A DNA stretch of 9,946 nt from positions 1-9,946 of the forward strand of contig JAEEII010000205.1 of the NCBI GenBank assembly GCA_016281295.1, given 5' to 3'. A program made the position numbers and the translations under genes. Source of the stretch: Bacteroidales bacterium. Its GTDB lineage: Bacteria; Bacteroidota; Bacteroidia; Bacteroidales; F082. Shown in pieces: positions 1-6,200 of this stretch; the stretch's first letter is position 1; each line of letters starts with the position of its first letter. The notes beneath the pieces are model-generated. The model did not search any database. It saw only the letters and a program-made list of their open reading frames with translations, and was not told the DNA's origin.

Positions 1-1811
1 CAGTAATCGGCAGGCAGCCTGAAGCCTATCGTGGTGTTGTTCACATAATAGAACTGGCATATATTGGCACTGTTAGCATTGGGAGCCGCAGTCGTCGGGT
101 TGAAGGCGTAAACGATGGGTTCGCCTCCGCCTATGCCCGGCAAAAGGGTGACAGTGTAGGGTTCGAATTCGATCCATTGTGCGGTAAAAGTGGTAGCCAT
201 CGAGGTTAGGGTGATATATCCATTATTGTTCCAGTTGTCCCATCCGCAGAAGCCATACCCATTTGGTGCGGTAAATGAATCAGGGCAGTAATCGTTGTCC
301 AGCCTGAAACCTATCGTGGTGCTGTTGACATGATAGAACTGGAGGTTTTGGGCACTTTCGGCGTTGTCAGCCATGGGCAGTACGGTGGAGTTGAAAATAA
401 TCGGGATGCCTCCTCCCTCGCCGGGTGAGAGGGTGACTGTGTAAACATCGTCTGTTCCGGCACCAATTCCCATTTCAGAGAGATCGGCATGAACCGTCAC
501 ATTCGCGGGAGGCATGGAGAAATGGTTGTCGGTGTAAGCGACGGGCACACCATAATCGGTTTCGATGAAAAAACTATATATAAAATAACCGTCCGGCGTG
601 TTGAACCTGAAATACACGACATCGTTCACTGATGTGGTGACGGAAGTACCCCAGGTGGCGTTGTCGAGGCTCACCTGCACCACGCCGTAGATATTCGGGT
701 TGCATTCGACGCTGACGGTGTATCCCAAATAGTGCGGCACAATCGTCACGTTTGCGTTGGGCATGGTCAACGTGTAGGGGTTGCCCGTGCCGCTCAAGCT
801 GGCGTCGGGTTCAGCCATGTAGTCGCCCTCGAAGACATAGCCCCAAGGCACCTCGCAATCGAGGTTGAGGCTCACCGTATCGCCGTTGCCGGCATAGAGG
901 GTGCTGTCATAAACGATACCCGCACTGTAGGCATCGATACCGCTCACACTGTAATTGGTGGGCTGCCCGTCGAATGCCACGGTGACATTCGCGTCGCCGG
1001 TGATGCTGCGCATCATCTTGCCTTGGGCAGCACCGAGGGTCTGCGAGTAATAGCAGTTGGATCCGATGATGACGCTGCTGGAGTTGTTGCCATACCAACG
1101 TGCAAAAGTCTGGCTGCCGCTGCCGCTCATGGTGACTTGTTGGGGATGGAAGACGCAGTTGGTAAAGGAGACCGTGGCGTTGTTGCGGCTGTCGGTGAAG
1201 CCGACGAGACCGCCCACGTAGTTGGTGTTGGAACCGAGCAGCTTGCCCGTGAAGGCACAGCCCTCGAAAGTGTTGTCACCTTTACCGACATACGCCACAA
1301 GTCCGCCGTGTGTGCCGTCGCCGTTGATCGTGGAGTTGATAGTGACCTCGCTGAGGCAGTTGGTGAAGGTGCAGCCGTTGTAAAAGATGCCTCCCGCAAT
1401 GCCGGCGCAAAACTTTTTCGAGGTGTTGATGGTGCCGTCCACCTTCAGGTTCTGGAAGGTGGCGCCGTCAACATAGCAGAAGAGGGAGGTGAATTGTATG
1501 TTGGCCGTCATGTCGAGGGTGATGGTGTGCCCCTGTCCGTCGAAGGTGCCGGAAAAACACTTGTTCTCGATACCCGCCATGGTGCCGACGGTGATGTCGT
1601 CGTTGAGGCTCACGAATTGGTTTGCGTAGGAGGTGCCGTCGGTGACGCTTTGTGCGAACCAGTTCCAGTCAATGCTGTCGTTGATGAGATACGGGTCGGT
1701 GCTTGTGCCTGTGCCTGACAGTCCTTGCGCCCAGGCAGTCTGCCCGAAAGCGAGAAGGGCGAGGAGCAGCATCGCGCTCCGTCTTATCTTGGGAAAGGTA
1801 TGGTTTTTCAT
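1..1811 (-). CDS. Exported GLUG/bacterial-repeat surface protein, 3' end outside window
   Basis: The frame is open from the ATG at 1811-1809 to the left edge (603 codons visible, no stop), so the gene is partial. Residues 1-28 form a signal peptide: MKNHTFPKIRR, a Leu/Ala-rich core, and a predicted cut after AWA before Gln29. Residues 30 to about 290 are a GLUG-like domain (FDGQGHTITLDM, repeated NC/GC turns, GTHGG, ending in YYSQTLGAAQGKMM), a family seen in gut Bacteroidota surface proteins. Next come bacterial-repeat/InlB-type beta modules (VTVAF.., NPYTLTMPNANVTI, VTVHADL). Two copies of a Gly-rich unit beginning YTVTLxPG follow, near residues 453 and 550, the second cut by the edge. The protein is paralogous to the product of 7120-3299 and aligns with it almost end to end over this part. 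A role in adhesion or glycan binding is inferred. Whether it ends in a T9SS tail cannot be seen. Confidence 0.88.
   Translation of the reverse strand, partial: MKNHTFPKIRRSAMLLLALLAFGQTAWAQGLSGTGTSTDPYLINDSIDWNWFAQSVTDGTSYANQFVSLNDDITVGTMAGIENKCFSGTFDGQGHTITLDMTANIQFTSLFCYVDGATFQNLKVDGTINTSKKFCAGIAGGIFYNGCTFTNCLSEVTINSTINGDGTHGGLVAYVGKGDNTFEGCAFTGKLLGSNTNYVGGLVGFTDSRNNATVSFTNCVFHPQQVTMSGSGSQTFARWYGNNSSSVIIGSNCYYSQTLGAAQGKMMRSITGDANVTVAFDGQPTNYSVSGIDAYSAGIVYDSTLYAGNGDTVSLNLDCEVPWGYVFEGDYMAEPDASLSGTGNPYTLTMPNANVTIVPHYLGYTVSVECNPNIYGVVQVSLDNATWGTSVTTSVNDVVYFRFNTPDGYFIYSFFIETDYGVPVAYTDNHFSMPPANVTVHADLSEMGIGAGTDDVYTVTLSPGEGGGIPIIFNSTVLPMADNAESAQNLQFYHVNSTTIGFRLDNDYCPDSFTAPNGYGFCGWDNWNNNGYITLTSMATTFTAQWIEFEPYTVTLLPGIGGGEPIVYAFNPTTAAPNANSANICQFYYVNNTTIGFRLPADY
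1693..1786 (-). repeat. 94-bp direct repeat, copy 1 (signal-peptide region)
   Basis: These 94 bases are identical to 7002-7095 and in the same orientation. They cover the signal peptide and the first mature residues of the two paralogous surface-protein genes. Synonymous positions are identical too, which suggests recent duplication or gene conversion. Homology continues through the genes at lower identity. Confidence 0.93.
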
Positions 1812-1831
1812 GACCGTTGGATTTATCGGAA

Positions 1832-1857
1832 CAAAGATAGAAAAAAATGACAATCAA
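1832..1857 (-). promoter_or_regulatory. Putative Bacteroidota promoter of the left-edge surface protein gene
   Basis: The minus strand carries TATCTTTG at 1839-1832, a full match to the Bacteroidota -7 consensus TAnnTTTG. It lies 20 bases before the ATG at 1811, so the 5' leader would be only about 15 bases. A TTG at 1857-1855 is a weak -33 candidate because its spacing (15 bases) is shorter than usual. The paralogue at 7120 has no such box and depends on the gene before it. Confidence 0.55.
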
Positions 1858-1917
1858 TGGGAAATACATGTATTTTTCGTTGAAATCCTTGTATAGTGAA
1901 AAATAGTTGATTCTTTT

Positions 1918-2280
1918 GTGTTTCCAAACGATGGTCAAATTAAGGAAGTGCGAAGCCTAACCAATGATTCAGGGGAGAAAAGAAATAATGTGTTTCTTAT
2001 TGACAAGGTCACTTATAAGACCATCGCCGCTGATATAAAGACATGTGGAAATCCGTCCGTTGAAACCATCGTGGCTCATCTATCTGGAGGTGTGAATCAA
2101 GCACCGAATCTTATTCTTGACATCACAGGAAAAGTTAGTAAGATGAAGCTTGTAAAGGGATTGAGGGGAGGTTGGTCGAAGAGGCTAAAGTTTCTTTATC
2201 TCAATTATCATGGTCAATGGTATCTCTTGGATAAGGCAAAAGTGTTTGACAGCACTTGGCTGACTAAGACCTTGAAATAA
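1918..2280 (+). pseudogene. Orphan C-terminal fragment resembling a CdiA-type nuclease toxin
   Basis: This is the only convincing plus-strand coding frame, 120 codons from a GTG at 1918 to TAA at 2278. An in-frame TGA at 1897 and the absence of any ATG, Shine-Dalgarno or TAnnTTTG box nearby suggest the 5' part is missing. The sequence (DIKTCGNPSVETIVAHLSGG, then NLILDITGKVS, then LKFLYLNYHGQWYLLDK) follows the layout of the C-terminal part of CdiA-CT/BECR-type tRNases. Those enzymes have an acidic-x-Lys strand, a helix, a hydrophobic strand ending in LDI, and a final strand pair around a Gly. The same module occurs at the end of contact-dependent toxins and of some phage MuF-like proteins. 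The family call is from pattern memory. No immunity gene is evident next to it. It could also be a short functional protein started by GTG. Confidence 0.5.
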
Positions 2281-2306
2281 AAAAGAGCGATCTTAATGAC
2301 CGCTCT
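2279..2306 (-). terminator. Intrinsic terminator of the small RNA candidate
   Basis: On the minus strand, AGAGCG (2306-2301) pairs with CGCTCT (2289-2284). Two more pairs beyond one A-C mismatch close a five-base loop. The hairpin is followed by six T (2284-2279), with the last T shared with the stem. On the plus strand the hairpin directly follows the stop codon at 2280 but lacks a T-run, so termination is mainly for minus-strand transcripts. Confidence 0.75.
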
Positions 2307-2431
2307 AATTTATGATGCTTTTAACTTCGGTGATCTAACCTGTCAGCCCATTGTCTGCACCGAAATGGTGTTGGCGTTTCATAGCCAAATGCCGACGTAA
2401 TGGTTGTTTAAAGTGGCCAAGCCCACTATCT
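2279..2431 (-). ncRNA. Candidate structured small RNA, about 150 nt
   Basis: A minus-strand unit is bounded by a good promoter (TACTTTTG at 2444-2437 with TTG 20 bases upstream) and a strong hairpin-plus-T-run terminator (2306-2279). No reading frame of note lies between them. On the minus strand the transcript would start near 2431 and form several short stems: AGTGG/CCACT (2427-2423 with 2416-2412), TTGGC/GCCAA (2388-2384 with 2375-2371) and CACC/GGTG (2370-2367 with 2361-2358), then the terminator hairpin. I do not recognise the family. It does not match my recollection of 5S rRNA, tmRNA or SRP RNA. A very short mRNA or a decayed element is possible. Confidence 0.5.
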
Positions 2432-2436
2432 GGGTG

Positions 2437-2467
2437 CAAAAGTATATCACTATTTTGATATCCGCAA
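2437..2467 (-). promoter_or_regulatory. Putative Bacteroidota promoter for the small RNA
   Basis: TACTTTTG at 2444-2437 fits the -7 consensus TAnnTTTG. TTG at 2467-2465 fits the -33 element, with 20 bases between them, the usual spacing. This is the best promoter in the window, and it points away from any protein gene on that strand. Confidence 0.6.
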
Positions 2468-2540
2468 GTGAAAGTCTTAAAAAATTGAGTTGTTTCGATC
2501 ATTAATCTCAATTTGGTACTGTGGTTTATGGTGTCACTAT

Positions 2541-2910
2541 TTACAATTCCACGCCACCCTCTGAAGGAGTGCGGAACTGAAAGGTGGTGCTGTCTTCCGC
2601 ATTGGTGATAAGCATATCGCCGAAAGTGATCACATCCATGCCAATAATGACATCATAATCTTGGAAATCGCTTTCCATTACTTCCACATTAGTGACGAAA
2701 TCACCAGTGGGAACCAAAATGTGGACAAGATAGATATTTGAGTCGCTTGCGCCACCGATACCAGCTATGCCCCCCTGCTGGTAGGGTTTGAGTTGAAGGT
2801 CGTGGACGATTCGCGAAGAAATGAAACTGGCGACCGTCAGCAGAGTAGATGCTGCATTCTGAAAGAATTGTATCAACAATTCCGGGGTATTCCTTTTTAA
2901 ATGTTGTCAT
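2541..2910 (-). pseudogene. Frameshifted retropepsin-like aspartic protease, DTG motif lost
   Basis: Two overlapping frames make up one broken gene. From ATG 2910 the first frame reads MTTFKKEYPGIVDTILSE and on to ADGRQFHFF, which fits the N-terminal strands of the retropepsin-like proteins of Bacteroidota. The second frame, one base off, takes over with SFISSRIVHDLQLKPY, then YDVIIGMDVITFGDMLITNA and FRTPS, the conserved C-terminal half of that family (the IGMDVIT...GD..ITN block), and stops at TAA 2541. The catalytic Asp-Thr-Gly expected between these blocks is in neither frame. The switch falls near 2829-2811, where the same bases read sensibly in both frames (QFHFFA and SFISSR), so a deletion is likely. 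The 5' end overlaps the small gene upstream by 14 bases. Intact relatives are single-domain proteins of about 130 residues, from memory. An inactive product is expected. Confidence 0.75.
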
Positions 2911-3091
2911 CTGTTGAATCTTTTTTCATGGTATTAATAAACTCTTCCCTACTCATGAGCGTTGGATGGGTGTCTTTTTTCAGCCCTTTCAACATGTTTC
3001 TTGTTCGTGCCGATGACATCTTGGCTTTTTCAGAATGTGTTTTCTCTTTTTCTTGAAGTACCCTGCCTTCACTATCAACTAATTGCATCAT
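2897..3091 (-). CDS. Small Lys-rich hypothetical protein upstream of the retropepsin remnant
   Basis: This gene encodes 64 residues from tandem ATG codons (3091 and 3088) to TAA at 2897. The product is highly charged (EKEKTHSEKAKM, LKGLKKD, MSREEFINTMKKDS) with no signal peptide, membrane segment or cysteine. It is probably cytoplasmic and mainly helical. The family is not recognised. Its last 14 bases overlap the start of the retropepsin-like gene, an arrangement typical of translational coupling, so the two probably formed a functional pair before the protease decayed. A TAnnTTTG box lies about 30 bases upstream. The small size leaves some doubt, but codon use looks normal and the overlap is organised, so it is probably real. 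Confidence 0.55.
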   Translation of the reverse strand: MMQLVDSEGRVLQEKEKTHSEKAKMSSARTRNMLKGLKKDTHPTLMSREEFINTMKKDSTDDNI

Positions 3092-3119
3092 TGTTTATTT
3101 CTTTTTTATGAAACCGCTG

Positions 3120-3127
3120 CAAAAATA
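3120..3127 (-). promoter_or_regulatory. Putative -7 box of the small protein / retropepsin pair
   Basis: The minus strand reads TATTTTTG at 3127-3120, matching TAnnTTTG, 29 bases before the first ATG at 3091. The region upstream is very AT-rich and shows no clear -33 TTTG at the right distance. The call rests on the one box and its position. Confidence 0.4.
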
Positions 3128-3298
3128 CTACTTTTTTTGATATATTCTACTAAAAATAATAAATATTCTAATAATATTTTATATATTTTTTCAATTTTAT
3201 AATATCAAAAGAAATAATCAAAACGGTTTCTAAACGTATTTGACGGTTTTTCTTGATGGAGATTAGGGAGAGTGTTGGCCGATCCTTTTGGAATGGTT
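3128..3298. other. AT-rich intergenic stretch, no gene seen
   Basis: This stretch follows the stop of the 1273-residue protein. It is strongly AT-rich between about 3130 and 3230. I see no coding frame and no strong hairpin-plus-T-run terminator for the upstream gene. The sequence AAACCGT occurs twice here on the minus strand (near 3250 and 3223) with no obvious function. Confidence 0.5.
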
Positions 3299-6200
3299 TT
3301 ACGGTGTCACCCGAGTGAACACCGCCTTGTCCCAGGCAGTCACGGCTTTCACGAAGACGGCGGTGTAGGGCGGGATGGGGGTGGTGCCCGGTATGGGTTC
3401 GGGGTTGATGTCTGTGCCGTTGGCGCTCATCACATAATACTCCCTGTCGAGGGTTGCGTCGCAGGTGAACGGGTTGCCCACCAGGTTCCAGCATTTTCTT
3501 TCGTCGGTCGAGTCATAGACCAGTTCGAATCTGCCGTTGCCGACGTAGGGTCTGCCGCCGAAGGTGAGGGTGACATCATCCGCATTGGCGTAGAGGTAGC
3601 CCTTGCCGGCTTCGAGTCTGAAGGTGCTGTCAGCTTTGTAGTTCTCCCATTCGTTGCCTTCGTGAGACGGGTTGAAGCGGTAGAGGTCGTAATGCGCTGC
3701 GCTGTCGGCAATGAGGTTGCTGACCCAGGCGGGATTAATGGGATCGAGCAGCGGTGAGGCGATGAGGTGCCAGCCGCCATTTCCCGTGCCGTAGCCGGCG
3801 ATATCCTTGGTGACTGTTATGGGTTCGATATAGGGTCGCAGCGTCTTCCCTGCGATAGTGCTGTTGGGGTTGTTGATGGTGCCGCTGACGACGACGTTCA
3901 TGTCCTCGTTTTCGTAATAAAAAGCCTGGCCACTCTTGACAGCAACAATGCCGTCGCTGTCAAAGTTGGAGTACTCACCAGCAAGAATATAGTCGTCGGC
4001 ATTGGTCCAGCCGAGGATGATGTTGGAATCAACGTAAATTTTGTTGGCTTCCACCTTGCCACCGTTGATGACGACATAGCCGCTGATACTGAGGCCGGCA
4101 TTCGAACCATTGTTTTGGGTGCTGTTGGCGATGACTGTGCCGCCGTTGATGGTCAGGTCACCGTAATTGTTGACAGAGATGCCGTTAGTTCTGCCGCTGG
4201 CATGGATGCTGCCACCGTTGATGGTTAAGTTACCAATTGCATAGATTCCAATACTTCTGCCGTTAGCATAGAGGCTGCCACCGTAAATGGTGAAGCTTTG
4301 AACAGAGATGGCATAAGAATGATTCGGGCTGTTAACGGTGACATTGCCGCTGTGCTGGATGTAGGTCGCCACTTCAATGGTTCTTTTTGCATTATTAGTC
4401 CCATTGAGGGTGCCGGCCTCGATGGAGTCGAGGCTTTGGCCATAGATGGTTAGGGTGTGGTTGTTCCCGTAAATGCAATTATTAGAGGTGGAGACCGTCA
4501 TTGTCTTGCCGTTGCAGAGAATGAGGGTTACATCGCCGTTGAGGGTGAGGGTACTGTTGTAGGAAATGTCGCTGTCCACCACATACCAACCTTCCTCAAG
4601 TGACGTCTCGCCACCCGTGAGCACGGTATAGTTGATGCAAGTGTGCGTTTCGCCGTTACCATCGACATAGTTGACGGGAATATAGTAGGGCCGCAGCATC
4701 TTGCCTGCGATGGCATTGATTTGGTCGGTGTTGAGCGTGTCGCTGACGATGACTTGCTCGCCCTCGTCGTTTTCGTAATAGAAGGACTGGCCGCTTTTGA
4801 CGGAGATGGTGCCTGCGTTGGTCTCGTAGCTACCAGCGTGGATGTAGTCGTCTGCATTGGTCCAGCCGAGGGTGATGTTGCTTTGGGCGTATATTTTATT
4901 GGTCTCCACCTTGCCGCCGTTGATGACGATATTACCATTGCTATTGATGCCGGCATACCCAGCATCGGTGCTGATAGCGGTGACTGTGCCGCCGTTGATG
5001 ATCAGGTTACCGCTGGAAATAACCCAGCCTCTGGCGCTGGCATAGATGCTACCGCCGTTGAGGGTGAAGCTGGGGCTATCGATGGCAGCATGATTATTCG
5101 GTCCGCTAACGGTGACATTGCCGCTGTGCTGGATGTAGGTCGTATGGTAGATGGGTGAATGACCGTTGCCTGCTCCATAAAGGTTGAGGGTGCCAGCCTC
5201 GATGGAGTCGAGGCTCTGGCCATAGATGGTTAAGGCGTGATGGTCTCCATTAATGCAATAATGCGGTGCGTTAACCGTCATCGTCTTGCCGTTGCAGAGG
5301 ATGAGGGTCACATCGCCGTTGAGTGTGATTTTTTCACTGTATGAAATGTCGCTGTCCACTATATACCAACCCGCTGCGAGTGTTGCTCCTTCGCCGCCTG
5401 TAAGCACGGTATAGTTGGTGCATGTGTGCATTTCGCCGTTTCCATCGATGTAGTCCACAGGACCCGCCCATTGTGCTGTAAAAGTGGTTGCCGTCGAGGT
5501 CAGCGTGATATATCCATTATTGCTCCAGCCATCCCAACCTAAGAACTGTGCTCCATCAGGCTCGGTAAATGAATCCGGACAGAAATCGCCAGGCAACCAA
5601 AAGCCTATCGTGGTGTCGTTCACATAATAGAACTGGCATACATCGGCATCGTAAATATTGGGAGCTGCATTTTCCGGGTTGAAAATGAAAACGATGGGAT
5701 TGCCTTCGCCCATGCCCGGCAAAAGGGTGACATTGTAGGTGACGGGAGCGATTATATCGAGGGAGAAATCGGCATGGACCGTCACATTCGATGGAGGCAT
5801 GGCGAAGTGGTTGTCGGAATAACCGACCGATACACCACCCTCGGTTTCGATGAAGAAACCGTTCATGACATAGCCGAACGGTAAATTGAACCTGAAATAC
5901 ACGACATCGTTTGCTGATGTGGTGACGGAACTACCCCAGGTGGCGTTGTCGAGGCTCACCTGCACCGCACCATAAATATTTGGGTTGGCCTCGACGCTGA
6001 CGGTGTATCCTGTATAGATGGGGACTATCCTCACGTCTGCGTTTGACATGGTCAGCGTGTAGGGGTTTGCTGTGCCGTTCAGGGTGGCGTTGGGTTCGGC
6101 TAAGTAGCTGCCCTCGAAGACATAACCCCAAGGCACCTCGCAACTGAGGTTGAGGCTTACCACGTCGCCCTCGCCTGCATAGAGCATCTCCCCCTCTCCC

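Noticed and set aside
732..1718. Long plus-strand reading frame (328 codons) opposite the left-edge surface gene
   Set aside because: It lies antisense to a gene with a signal peptide and clear paralogy. Its product is Val/Ala/Gly-rich with no domain, typical of the reverse complement of GC-rich coding sequence. Equivalent frames at 3272-3757, 3767-4228, 4643-5158 and 6278-6796 have the same origin.
3205..3260. Possible terminator after the 1273-residue gene
   Set aside because: The AAACCGT sequences are direct rather than inverted repeats, and only a short GTTT/AAAC stem is visible, so a terminator call is not supported.
3168..3494. Minus-strand frame overlapping the 3' end of the 1273-residue gene
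   Set aside because: It is a frame shadow: it lies within the C-terminal module in another frame and runs into AT-rich non-coding sequence. It does not encode the missing sorting tail.
3820..5460. Possible CRISPR-like array because of repeated short motifs
   Set aside because: The repeats are protein-level INGG rungs in an open frame, of uneven length and diverged. There are no constant repeats with unique spacers.
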